Shown one piece after another: positions 25,648 through 38,000 of a stretch of 64,000 nucleotides of DNA (positions within the stretch are counted from its first letter, which is position 1; each line of letters begins with the position of its first letter). The DNA comes from Brachynemurus nebulosus (taxonomy: Eukaryota > Arthropoda > Insecta > Neuroptera > Myrmeleontidae): NCBI GenBank assembly GCA_035578155.1, contig JAPWDM010000004.1, forward strand, positions 51,856,762 through 51,920,761, given 5' to 3'. The position numbers and the translations under genes are program-made. Under the pieces are notes generated by a model, which was not told where the DNA came from, did not search any database, and worked only from the letters and a program-made list of their open reading frames with translations.

Positions 25648-25763
25648 ATGTGAGTTTTTTGAGAGGTCCCATTTTTATGACAACCAAATTTGTATGATAG
25701 AAATGGTATACTGGAAAAGGTTCTTTTCTTGGATGTAATGGAAATGTAACCAACCACAGCCAA

Positions 25764-26122
25764 GGGGCCGTTCATAAAACGCGTGATACTATTAGGGGAG
25801 GGGGATGTCAAAAATATCACGAATTGTCACGACAGGGGGAGGCGGGGTGAGAGTTGGCGTCACATGACATTGACTTCTAATGATAATTCTTGAAAATATA
25901 CACCATATACACTGTGCATTAATGCCATTAATGCTACTCAACTGAGAATGTTGTTTTAATTGAATTCATCTGTAAAAAAGAAATTTTTAAAAAATAAGAG
26001 GGGGTAATAAATAATCACAAGATATTTAGAGGAGTACAATCAAGTGTCACGAAATATCACAATAGGGGGGGGGGGCATTAAAATAACTTATATTTTGCGT
26101 CACGCGTTTTATGAACAGCCCC
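25764..26122. mobile_element. MITE with about 23-bp TIRs
   Basis: The left GGGGCCGTTCATAAAACGCG and right CGCGTTTTATGAACAGCCCC are reverse complements with one mismatch, flanked by CAA on both sides (25761-25763, 26123-26125). Subterminal TGTCACGA(A/T)-like and G-run blocks are also inverted. The 3-bp flank would fit a Harbinger-type element. The two opposite-strand frames over its right edge (26047-26338) are probably chance. Confidence 0.75.
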
Positions 26123-26896
26123 CAAGCGATCACGATTTTTATGATGGGTTTTAAGGAAAAACGGAAAAATTTTTTTAAAGATATTACCAATTTACAAAAC
26201 ACTGCACTACTTTTGTACCTCGCTCTCTTTATTAGAATAATCTTGTGTACCTCGCTCTCTTTAATAGAAATAACGAAAAAAAATTTGCGTTTGTTCCAGG
26301 AACTGATCAAATTGCTATTTCCGTTTCGCTATGCTTAAAAAATGTTATAGTTTCAAGATAAGCGTTTGTGTTTGTACGTACTAACATAATTAAGTACAAA
26401 TATACTTATCTAAAAAATTAATTTGTAATGGTTTATAAAAAAAATTGCAAGTGTAATCATCGAATCAGTAAATAGAAAAATAAGATTTTTACTTGTAAAC
26501 AAATTAATGTGGTAAATCAAAAAAATATTGAAATAATGAATTTGCAAAAAATTATGTTTATAATAGAACATCTACATTTTATTGCCGAATAAGATAATAT
26601 TTATCTAATGTTTTATTTTTATTTAAAAAATTCCAGGTTAAATGGATCATCCTGTATATATTCTATATATTTTTAAATTGTTTCCAAACCGTTAAGGAAA
26701 ACTGTATATTTTTAACCAAAAAAAGTTTTATGAAAAAGTCTTTAAAACGTTACAGACCGTTTATTGTCCGCAAAAAAAATGCGGTTATGCTTCTTAGCCG
26801 CCATATTGAAGCCATTATTATGTGAGGTCAATCATGCCACTCATATTTAAAAAGTAGAGTTCATAACCTTTAATTTGAGCTATTGTATATTGAGCT

Positions 26897-26904
<8 letters not shown>

Positions 26905-26979
<75 letters not shown>
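26905..26979. repeat. (AT)n microsatellite
   Basis: Uninterrupted TA dinucleotides over about 75 bp. Confidence 0.95.
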
Positions 26980-26983
<4 letters not shown>

Positions 26984-27358
26984 GGAAAAGTTCGACTATA
27001 ATATTTTTGTTTTATAACATAAAGATTGATTAATCAGACAATCAAAAATGATGGTTGTATCTTGATTGGTTTTCTTGTTGTAAATAAAAATTTAAAAAGT
27101 GGTCCAATATAGGAGACTAGGCCCTATATAGAAAGTATTCGAGATAATCATTTATTTGGGCCGCTATTTTATGCCTAAATTTTTTCATACAAAAAACTTT
27201 TCTATATACCTGAATGTATTCGTAAAAATTATTATTAAAAAGAGGCGTGATTTTTTGATAAGTCAACTAGATATATACTTAACGCCTTAGTGGGGAAAAT
27301 ATAAAAATACCTTGAAACAGGCGAAGGCAACAGCAATTTCGGGACTTCTTTTAACAAA

Positions 27359-27551
<193 letters not shown>

Positions 27552-27930
27552 GACGCAAACATATAGATAAGTCGCAGAGGCTACTTTACGCTTTCGAGTA
27601 CGTATTATGTTCAGAGACTGAAACATACGAAGATCTTCGAATATCTCTCCGAAAATTTGAGAGTGTACTTTTAAGAAGTTTTATTAATATTTTCCAAAAA
27701 AAAAAAAAAAAGAAAAAAAAATACGAAATTTTTTTCCCATTTTAAATGTATTTCTTCCCTTAAAAAACATTATAATAACTATCGATTAGTGATCTCCTAA
27801 ATCGGCGCTTTTGCCTTCTGCAATGTTAACAAAAAATTTTGCTTTTGCTGAATTAAATGTACTGTCTTGCATTGTACTACCTTTGTGTAGAAAACATGTT
27901 TCGATGTATTTTTTACTCTGTCTTCTAATA

Positions 27931-28505
27931 CAGTCGAACCTGGATAAGCGAGAGTTAAAGGGACCGCGATCTATTTTTTTCTTATAGAGATTTCTCACTA
28001 ACCCGTGTTTCTAGCTTACAGAGGTACGGGAAAGGTTTATCTCACTTGTAGAGGTCTAGAAAAAATACAGCTAACATGTATTGAGAAACATGCATATGGA
28101 TACTACTTATTAGAATAATATACATATACATATTTGGATATAGATTAGCTTACAAAAAAAAAAATGCATTTTGGCTATTTGAATAGAAAATGCGTTCCTC
28201 GAATCATAAGAAAACAAGAACATAAGCACATTCAGGCATTCGAATAAAATATGTATAAGTTCTTTGAAATTTAAGAATGAGTCATAAATAGCAAATATTA
28301 AATACGCTTAACTGTCGCTTATAGAGGTACAGGCAATTAGCAGTCTCAGTTATAGAGGTCCACGAGCGACAACCGACTCTCAATTACACAGGTTTTTGTT
28401 TCTCACTCATAGAGGTTTTAGAGTGGTAAAGTTACGGGACCTGGCAATTAGTCTCACTTACAGAGTTTTCTCGCTTATCCAGTTCTCCCTTATCCAGGTT
28501 TGATT
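27931..28505. mobile_element. MITE with pogo/Tigger-type TIRs
   Basis: The left end CAGTCGAACCTGGATAAGCG (after TA) is inverted at the right as CTTATCCAGGTTTGATTA, with a second internal TCTCGCTTATCCAG. Between them are several TAGAGGT/TCTCACT units. The CGAACCTGGATAAGCGAGAG-type end is typical of pogo-like elements. No transposase is present. Confidence 0.7.
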
Positions 28506-28807
28506 ATATACATATACAGCCTTGGCCAAAAGTATTGAGCACCCCCATAAAACACGTGTAACCCTAAAATTGATTTAAAAATGACTTTTCTGTTTAATAA
28601 CAGAATGAAAGGCAATACTAAAAGTTAATTTTAAACAATTGATAAAGGATTTTAAGGTACCCTAAAACACCTGGCCCAGAAAATGTGAAATTTGAAGTTT
28701 TTTGAAAAATAATGTAACTTATTTGTTAGCCTATTATTAACTTCCAGGATAACAAGAAGCTGCTGAGTGTTGTTTATTCATATAGTAGAGACAGTTTGTA
28801 ATGCGAA

Positions 28808-29280
28808 ATGCCGAAACAACCAGAACTTAACACAAAAAACACGAATAAAAATCAAGATTTTATATGAAGAAGGGAAGACTCAAATAGAGATTGCTAAAAT
28901 AATAAAAGTTTGACGATGTGCAGTGCAATTTACAATTAAAAGGTTCGTGAAGACTGGCTCTAACACAAACAAAATGAGAACGGGCAGAAAACGCACTACT
29001 ACTGACCGCTAGATTAGATCCGTGACTTATTTAAGGACCGTAAAAAAACTTCTTCTGAGCTCACTGCAGCTTTATCGGGAGACATTGGGAAACCAATTAG
29101 TTCTCGAACTGTAACAAGAAGACCAACTGAAGCAGGTTTAAAAAGCTGCAAAGCTAGGAAGAAGCCTTGGCTCTCAGACAACATCAAGAAAAATCAGAAA
29201 AATCGTTTAGAATGGGCTTTAAGACACCAGCATTCTTCTGAAGAAGATAGGTCCAATGTGGTATGGTCCGGCAAATCTAA
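28808..29280 (+). pseudogene. Tc1 transposase N-terminal half, left arm
   Basis: It starts ATGCCGAAACAACC. A frameshift follows shortly, then helix-turn-helix-like sequence matching the right-arm copy (QFTIKRFV, RTGRKRT, AALSGDIGKPI). It breaks off just where the first catalytic Asp block should be, and reads VWSGKS, where family members usually have WSDES, so the Asp codon has become Gly. Confidence 0.7.
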
Positions 29281-29314
29281 TCGCATCTTTTAATGCCATG
29301 GTATAGAATTTAAC

Positions 29315-29804
29315 TTACTTCAAAACTAGATTCGTCGGATCATACCACATTGGACCAATCTTCTTCAGAAGAATGCTGGTGTCTTAAAACCCATTCTAAA
29401 CGATTTTTCTGTTTTTTCTTGATGTTGTCGGAGAGCCAAGGCTTCTTCCTAGCTTTGCGGCTTTTTAAGCCTGCTTCCGTGGGTCTTCTTCTTACAGTTC
29501 GAAAACTAATTGGTTTTCCAATATCTCCCGATAAAGCTGCAGTGAGCTCAGAAGAAGTTTTTTTGCGGTCCTTAAGTGAGTCACGGATAAGTTTTCTAAT
29601 CTGGCGGTCAGTAGTAGCGCGTTTTCTGCCCGTTCTCATTTTGTTTGTGTTAGAGCCAGTCTCCACGAACCTTTTAATTGTAAATTGCACTGCACATCGT
29701 CAAACTTTTATTAATTTAGCAATCTCTATTTGAGTCTTCCCTTCTTCATATAAAATCTGGATTTTTATTCGTGTTTTTGTGTTAAGTTCTAGTTGTTTCG
29801 GCAT
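29315..29804 (-). pseudogene. Tc1 transposase N-terminal half, right arm
   Basis: Mirror copy of the left arm. The longest intact part (29690-29340) encodes the paired-like HTH region: QFTIKRFVETGSN, a basic GRKRATTDRQIRKLIRD stretch, SELTAALSG, IGKPISFRTVRRR and KKPWLSDNIKKKQKNRLEW. A stop replaces the Trp before SDES, so the domain boundary is broken differently from the left arm. Tc1 transposases normally continue with a DDE domain of about 200 residues, which is absent. Confidence 0.75.
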
Positions 29805-30393
29805 TTCGTATTACAAACTGTCTTTACTATAATGATAAACAACACTCAGCAGCTTCTTGTTATCCTGAAAGTTAATAACAGGCTAACAAATGAGTTACAT
29901 TATTTTTCAAAAAACTTCAAATTTCACATTTTGTGGGCCAGGTGTTTATGGTACCTTAAAATACTTTATCAATTGTTTAAAATTAACTCTTAGTATTGCC
30001 TTTCATTCTATTATTAAACAGAAAAGTCATTTTTAAATTAACTTTAGAGTTACACGTGTTTTATGGGGGTGCTCAATACTTTTGGCCAAGGCTGTATATA
30101 TGGAGGGCTCAGTGTAATAGTGGGCCAAGTCCATTTTTTCAATTTTGAGCTGAGAGTGGCATTGTATGGCTAAAACCATATACTTTTTAGTGCTGTATTG
30201 AACCAAGTCCTTAGTTCGATAATTTCTTGTCGAAAAGCAATAGTTCACTTTTGCACTGACAAAACATGTATTTCTTTCAGTGCACAAGTGAACCAAGTCC
30301 ATTCTTATTGCTTGTGTGCTATTGTTTAATGTTCATTAACGTTCTTTATAGTTTACATAAACTAATATTATTTTTCATGTAATTTATATCAAA

Positions 30394-31047
30394 ACTAGCC
30401 GTACCCCCGACGTAGTTTGCAGAAAGCGTTGTTGTAAACTCAATGAGAAGTATGTAAGTGTAATAATTATACAGAACTTGCAAAGAATAATAATTTTTGT
30501 GTAATGCATGCACATGCTCAAAATGGTTTTTCTATTTTCCCGTGGGATCGAGGAATTTTCCCGGAGTAAAAAGTATATTAAATGTTGACCCAAGTAATAG
30601 GTTATCACCACACCAAACTTCATAAAAATCCGTCCAATAGTTTTTGCGTAATACGTGCACATGCACAAAATGGTTTTTCTATTTTCCCGTGAGAATGAGT
30701 CATTTTCCCGGAATAAAAAGTATCTTAAATGTTGCCCTAGGTAATAATTTATCAACACACCAAATTTTATTAAAATCTGTCCAATAGTTTTTGCCTAATG
30801 TGTGCACATGCTCAAAATGGTTTTTCCATTTTCCCGTGAGAATGAAAAATTTTCCCGGAGTAAAAAGTATTTTATATGTTGACCCAGGTAATAAGTTATC
30901 ATCACACCAAATTTCATTAAAATCCCTCCAATAGTTTTTGCGTGATGCGTGAACAGACAGACAGACAGACAGACGAAAATTCTAAAAATCGCTGTTTTAG
31001 TATCTACATCGATAACTATTTACAGTACCAGTACAATTTTCAAAATT
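30394..31047 (+). mobile_element. GACA-tailed dispersed element, copy B
   Basis: It begins ACTAGCCGTACCCCCGACG, then three units with a period of about 147 bp, each with AAAATGGTTTTTC(T/C)ATTTTC, CCCGGAGTAAAAAGTAT and CC(A/G)TCCAATAGTTTTTG blocks, then GTGATGCGTGAACAGACAG, (GACA)n and ATCTACATCGATAACTATT. Same order as copies A and C. Confidence 0.75.
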
Positions 31048-31424
31048 AATAATGACAATTTATGAAGACTGGTTATCAGATGTTGAAGAATTTTCAGATG
31101 ATGCTAAGCTAACTGTTTTATTTTTAAAGCAAGGTTTAACTTTTCGTTAAGCCTACTACCAGTACCTACTATAACATTTGTCTAAAAGTCTATTTGAAAT
31201 ACAGTTCTTTTTACAGTCAAGTTTCCTATAAGGCGGTATCCTTGTAACACAAATTCCATATAACAAGACAAGTTTTCGAACAAGTATTTCAACAACTCAA
31301 ATGACTTTAACGATGTCTTAAATTTCCGAAGTGCTTCTGAAGTCGGTCTATCATAAAATGTATCTGCTTTTTATTATGCTTGTATGCTGGTTTATAAGTA
31401 ACACTTTTCATTATCGACTGGTAA

Positions 31425-31995
31425 AACTTACTTTTCGTTATCGAAAATTATCGATATCAAATTACTTATCATAAATTAGTTATAACTATGGTTAATTTAG
31501 GCTCAATTAGTCTGACTGATTTGGTCAGCAATAACACATTTTAAAAAGATTACTTTTCATAAACGTAAACTTTTGATTGTTAATATCTCGTAAACGATGC
31601 GTCATAGCGAAAAAATAACGAAATTTTTGAAAGCTTAAGCGAAGCAAGTTGTAGGTACTAGGTATTGTATTGTGAATGTTAAAACCTACTTTTCGTTATC
31701 GAAAATTATCGATACCAAGTTATTTATCATACATTGGTTATGACTTGTTAATTTAGGCTCTGTTAGTTCCCGTTGATCAGCAATAGAACATTTTTTAAAA
31801 TTATTTTTCGTTAATTTTCGTTATCGAAAACTTTATTCGTGAATAAACGGTGTGTCGTATCGAAAAAATAACAAAATTTTTGAAGGCTTAAGCGAAACAA
31901 GCTGTAAGTATTCCAAACATATTAAGATTATTAAAATGTACTTTTCACTATCAAAAATTATCGATATCGAAAATAACGACATTTTTAAAATTTAA
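31425..31995. repeat. About 245-bp tandem repeat, 2.3 copies
   Basis: Units start near ACTTTTCGTTATCGAAAATT (31430, 31686, partial 31938) and include ATTTAGGCTC and AAGCTTAAGCGAAGCAAG-type blocks. It lies within the element at 30102-32816. Confidence 0.65.
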
Positions 31996-32816
31996 GTATT
32001 TGTAATGCTATTCTAGTATTTATTTGGTACCAATATACCATACTGATTATGTTATAAGACGATATTCTTTATTTCGCTCTCCTTTTACAAATCTTCAGAG
32101 GTAAAGTGAACCAAGTCCCGCATGCCTGATTAGTATGTGATGTAACTTGTTGCACATTAAATATTAACACTATGAGGCCCGAGCACTTTCATAGTAAATT
32201 TCCCCGGAAGCCGGCAATATATAAAAAAAAAAACTATATAAACAAATACATAAAATAAAATGATTCAAACACACAACACAGTTCCACACGTATGTATGTG
32301 TAAAACTGTAAACAGACGTACTACGTGATACGTACATACATACTACATACTTATACACTGGCATTCAAATCAATTTTATTTAAAAATATAAATTATATTT
32401 TTTATGTATTTCTTGTTTATCTTAAAATTTTTTATACATAGAAACCAAGAGAGTAGTGTTTGTTGGTATTATGTATGTGTTTGTATGAATGGGAACACAT
32501 CCGTGTGATGAAAAATGATAAACATGATAAACATCGCACACATAATGAGTAATCATTAATCAACTAATCAATTAATCATTGATCGCGGTCGGCCTCTGGG
32601 GAAGTTTTGTTTGGTTTCGGATGCCGAAGCCGTGGGACTGAAAGTGTTAAGAAGTAAATAAGCATACAGAGTCTAAGTTTAGGAGGGACTAGTCTGACTT
32701 TAATGTAAAAATATGTAAAAAACATAATGTGAAATTAATTACAGCTCTAAAAATTTAAAGGCATTTTTCTCAAAATTTACAATTATGGACTTGGTTCACT
32801 TTTACACAGCCCTCCA

Positions 32817-34066
32817 TATATCCAAATGTTTTGATCTCTGAAAACTGTAATCTTTATTTATAAATATAGTTATTATAATCATAGGAAAATATTTTCAATA
32901 AATTTTTTCTGTTATAAATGTTTTCATTCTCACCCTATACTACAATCAAAATATTACGTTTATTTTTTATTTTTTTTTTTTTAAATTTTGTTGAGGTAGT
33001 TTTGTTTTTGCTTCCAAAAATATACTTTATATTAATTTGTAAATAAATAATGAAAAAATACATTTTTTTTTTTTAAATACAAAAAATCCACATTGCCCGG
33101 CCTAGTGCTTTTAATTACAAAAATTATTAATATACATATAAATTTTTTTTACACGTTTAACAAACTACAGCAGTTCATTACTAAATAATATTTATGTGTA
33201 TATATGAATTTTTGTCCAAGTATTAAAATATTTATAATAAAATACCAATCAATATATTTTTTATACATTTTTTTTTTATTTTAAATTTATTATTTATTCA
33301 TAAAATAAAAATCTTAATTAAGCATTGTAAAAAATTCACAAAAAATCAACATTTTTCCCTATACATGTATTTTCGCTATATTCTCTATACGTATCTGAAA
33401 GGGGTTATGGTTTTTATAAATATCTATAACTACCATGTTTTTAATAGGAAAATGGAACATAGAAATTTTATTTTAAATATTTAAATAAAGAATTTATATT
33501 TGTTGAATATTTATAGGGACTAATTTCAGCGGATAAATATTTCTAACAAGAATTTTGTTATTTTGATAGCAAAATCAAAATTTCACACCCAAATTACCCA
33601 TCGTTCACTCTAATATCATTTCCATAAAGTTTAATTCGAAAAAAACGAAAGTTTTTAATTTGATAATATTATCAAGTCTCTTGTCTCTTTTTCAAATCGT
33701 AAATAAAATAATAGAATTGTAAATAAAATAATAGGCTTTCGAAGTCGTTCTTTTAACATTTATCAAAGATTAGAAAGGACAATTCTGTTCATATTATTTT
33801 GATAGTAACAATGAAAAGTTCACACGCAAATTACACTAATTCAGTCAGTTACTCTAAATCACGTCCATAAAGCTTTATTTAAGGAATAGTTTGTTTTTTT
33901 TAATTTAATTAAGCCATAAAGCTTACAAAAATTGTCCAATGCGTTGGAAGCTGAAGGTGAAAAAATAGAATAATGAAACTGGAAGCGAGTTATAGGTTTA
34001 CGAAGTTTTTTTTCAATTTTACCAAAATTCCACATGTAAGTCACTAAACAAAACATCTGTCTAATT
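32817..34066. other. AT-rich spacer with a degenerate 240-bp duplication
   Basis: Two similar stretches at about 33555-33660 and 33795-33890 share TTTTGATAG, TTCACAC.CAAATTAC and CATAAAG(T/C)TT blocks. Otherwise low-complexity sequence; no supported gene. Confidence 0.4.
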
Positions 34067-34138
34067 CACTGATGTCCAACCCACGGCGCTGTTGTGCTTT
34101 TTCTACGCCCACTTGCACTTTTTCTATGGTCTTGGTTT

Positions 34139-34226
<88 letters not shown>

Positions 34227-35025
34227 AAATTAAAATATGGAAAACAAAAATTAAAGTATGAAAATGTCAGCTGGTGAAATACACAACTTCATTAACTCGT
34301 TTTCATATTTACCTGTTCTATGCCCTTTTGGACATGGATCTGTGTCCTGAAAACTTCTAGCCTATAAGGTTTTGGGAATGCAAGAGACACATAGTGGAAG
34401 GTGGGCACAGGCAAAGAGGTAACCTTGGGAACCACACTCTGCTGGACGGAGGTGGAGAAAGATGTGGAAGAGTAAATTGTTCTTGTTTTTACTGCGCAAT
34501 GGTCGTAGTTCACTGAGGAAAACAGGCCTCAACTATTTTGTCCGTACCCGTCTAAGGGATGGAAAACACCCCCAAATTCACAACAAGTATTCGAAAAACT
34601 TTCAAGACGGAAGAAATACACTCTGGAGCTTTTCAGTCTGAGGGAAGAAAAATAAGCGGTATTGGTGTGTTACACCATTGGTGGAGCTCTGGGCAATAAT
34701 ATGAGAACACGAGGGTTGCAAAGTGTCCATTCATACTCCTTTCCGTAATGATACTGATGAAGATGATACATTCATAACTTTACAGCTATTTAAGGGATAT
34801 TTTTTATATAATAAAAATTTAAGGGGTGTCCGAATTTTTTTTTCCTCAGATTCGGATTCAACGTTTAAAAATACGTAGGAATACCATGATTTGTTATCCA
34901 GATCAAGACTCCTCTTTTATGGAGCTGTATTACTATTACATTTAATTTTATTCATTGTATAAATTTTGGTTACAGCTCACTTGATATGCTTCGAATTTTA
35001 TTGTAGTTTCAGTTGGACATCACTG
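34067..35025. mobile_element. hAT element with (AT)n inside
   Basis: The left end CACTGATGTCCAAC and right end GTTGGACATCACTG are reverse complements except for one base. Flanks GTCTAATT (34059-34066) and GTCTAATC (35026-35033) agree at 7 of 8. An (AT)n tract fills 34146-34224. A 73-codon minus-strand frame (34513-34292) inside shows no transposase motif. Confidence 0.8.
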
Positions 35026-35033
35026 GTCTAATC

Positions 35034-38000
35034 AGTGATGTTTCCAGAGAAAATTCAGTCATTTTGATTTCAGACAAAAATGAAAAAGTTAAGAAAAAGG
35101 TATTGTATACGTCCGTCAAGTATTTCTAAGGCAGACAATCTTGAAGTGTACCGACTATACATACTAACAACAATGATAGCATTTAAGTGTTCGCTGACAG
35201 CAGAAACCGCTACCTAATATAACTGCTTATGAATGACTTTTCATTTCAACACCTTGTATTATAATATATAATATAAGCACAAAAGTTAATTACTTTTTGG
35301 AATTAATAAGTATTAATATAAATTGCATTTTCAAATATCCAAATATAGATTACGATCATATACAGAATTCTCTGTTCGAATCCACCGTAACCATCGTTTG
35401 CTACGATGGATACTCCATCCCCACTCCATCCCCGTCTCTCTACATCGTAAGCGACAGAATCGTTTGGTTAGGGTGCAAATAATAGAATAAGACACAAGTA
35501 TATTACATAATCGATGTGTTAGAATGAGATGCATGTAACATTAATATTGCGAAATGTACCTCATTTGCATTTAAATAAGGTACCGAACATGAAGGGTATA
35601 GGCGGGGTGAGGTGGAAATTGTCCGGATAGCGGGTGACTGAGGGTGATAGTTTTATGATGAAGGGTTACGCGGGATGTATTATATTATATTGGGTCTAAT
35701 TATACTAACTAGACAAAGAGGTTCTCAACTACATCATCATTCACATCTTCTCAAACTATTTTCGTGTTCGGTCCACTAGACTGCGCCAGTAGTGGTTGTT
35801 GGTCTCTCTTTCATGCTTTGACATTCATATTCCCTCTAAAATAATATGACCGGCCACTCTATTCCAATGTGTATGCTATAGCATTAGCTCCTATAGCTCC
35901 CAGCTTGGCGTTCGTTAGTAGTAGTGGTGAGTAAACACATAATAACACTCAGCTATGATTAGGTACAAAGTTTTACCTAACAATCTACGGTACTTATCTA
36001 CTGATATTATTGTTATTACTATTATGGTTTTGGATTATAAAGAATATTTTACACATTATAAAATATATAGTGGAAAAAGTGGATCAGCTTAATTTTTAAT
36101 TTGTTTCTCTTATTTCCATTTTAGCGAATTTCCATTCTGGAAATTCAGTTATTACAGCAGCTCTTACGTTTACTGCTTATGAAATTTGATATGCGAGCTG
36201 GAATCCGGATTGGCTCGGCTAAGCTCGTTAGCCAGACACGTCGGATGTCCAGAAGTAGGTTTTTTCGGCCATTTTTCGCCATTTTTAATGATTTTTTGCA
36301 AAAATTGGCCAGAATTCAAAAATTTTTTTAATTTATTTTTACACCGTCGGAAAGAACGTAAAAAATTGCATAAGATAAGCTTTTAAAACATTGTTCTAAG
36401 TGAACTAACTTTTGAGAAAAATTAAGAAATTTGTTGAATTTTTTTTACAATAAATGGTTCATCGTTTTAGCAATTCTTTTCTAGATAAAACAAGTGCTAG
36501 TTAGTTATTCAATATGTATGTATGTGTTATAATAACAATAGCTCTGTTTCATCTTTTTAAATTAAAATTAGCCAGATTTTTTAAGAGTACGTTATGGAAA
36601 GAAAATTTTTGTATGATGTCCTCCTTTAGAGAGGAAATATATAATTTATATATATTTGCATACCTAGGAAAAAAATCGAAAACTATAGTTATGTAATCTA
36701 ATAATATATTGTTAAATGGATATATGCTACACTATATGAGATCAGTTAGGGTACAGAGGACCCAGAAGCGCCAAAAATTAACTACAGAACTGATTTTGAA
36801 AATTGTTTCACTGTTAGAAAGCTAAACTATTTTAAATGGATACAGGTCTTAGATGAGATCCGCCAGTGCCCAATATTTGGAAATTCGTTATGTTATGCAG
36901 ATGCTGCGACAAGGGTATTTAATCTTTAACGTCATATAGCCTAGCAGTTTCAATTTAGTCGTAAGAATACGGTTCATTCTAAAAACATGTTCTTGGACTT
37001 AAAAAAAAAAACATAATTAAAAAAAAATTATCAACTAGATCGACTGGGACTTGAACCCAGGATCTCCTGGTAACTACCCGGCCCCTTACCTCCTAGACCA
37101 ATGATCCTCTATTCGACAGCCACTCCAATCCGATAACCATTCAGTCACATATATGTTGTATTGGTGGTAAGGAGCTTCCTTTACTTTATCGGATATTATT
37201 TAAATTGTCTCAAAAAGTATCAAAAATGTAATACACGTGAATAGGACCTCTTGTGTAGAAAATTATGATCTTTAATTTTGAAAATAACTAATTTTTGCCT
37301 ACGGTTAATAAGAAATTCTTTAAAAAATTGAAAAGTGAGCCTATTGGTCAATATGGAGGCTAAAGCTCATCTTTAATTTTTGTGGACTTTTGCTATAGTA
37401 ATCATTAGGTACCAATGAACAATTGTGCCAAATTTCAAAACTTTCGCAATTATTTCAGGCAAAACATTATACTTATTACTTATTAAACTAGGCTACATAA
37501 GTATACTTATTTACTTATTAAACAAGACTAAACTCCTACAATTTTAATACAACCACTGTATCTTACTTTCAGCATCTTCACCTTGATTACAATTTTATTT
37601 TAATACATAGAACACTAGAAGCCAACTAATATCAAAAAAGTGTAATTCGCTTGGAGTCATTTGTAGGCCAGTCACAGCTTAAGGCATGTAGTCAGTCAGT
37701 GTCCGTCGCCGAACACACAGTACATTCTTAGACAATGCTTAGACATTGTTACTTAAATTGGACAGCTTGGTCTGTCCCATAATACGTGTGTTGTAGTCGT
37801 TGTAGTAGTATGTGTGAATACGCACACAGACGCAACCATTAAACCAATACCATTGCAAACAGTGTGTATCTACACGCCAGAGTGGGGAGATTTTACGTCA
37901 CAGACTCATTACAAGTGGAACAGAGACATAGACAATCTAGTTTGACCCCTTGTTTTAATATTATCCTTTACACATCTAACTTAGGTTTTAGAATATTGTA

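Larger units (their letters stand above)
28517..30094. mobile_element. Palindromic Tc1/mariner derivative
   Basis: The outer TIRs start CAGCCTTGGCCAAAAGTATT and are exactly inverted at the right, each flanked by TA (28515-28516, 30095-30096). The whole element is a foldback: the left arm (28517 to about 29277) and the right arm (about 29331-30094) are reverse complements, each carrying the 5' half of the same transposase gene pointing inward, with a spacer of about 50 bp. The catalytic half of the transposase is missing from both arms. Confidence 0.85.
30102..32816. mobile_element. 2.7-kb TIR element with nested repeats
   Basis: The left GGAGGGCTCAGTGTAATAGT and the reverse complement of the right (GGAGGGCTGTGTAAAAGTG) extend into CCAAGTCCAT and TTTTGAG, giving TIRs of about 50 bp. 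Several internal GAACCAAGTCC units repeat the subterminal motif (30205, 30290, 32108). It contains the GACA-tailed copy at 30394-31047 and a tandem repeat at 31425-31995. No transposase was recognised; superfamily unknown. Confidence 0.65.

Noticed and set aside
29350..29733. 127-codon + strand frame
   Set aside because: Antisense shadow of the right-arm Tc1 transposase fragment, which has the recognisable protein sequence.
34292..34513. 73-codon minus-strand frame inside the hAT element at 34067-35025
   Set aside because: No transposase motif and too short; probably chance within a non-autonomous element.
35563..35570. ATTTGCAT octamer, the classic POU-binding site (another at about 36653)
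   Set aside because: In a 64-kb AT-rich window a few matches are expected by chance; nothing nearby supports autoregulation.
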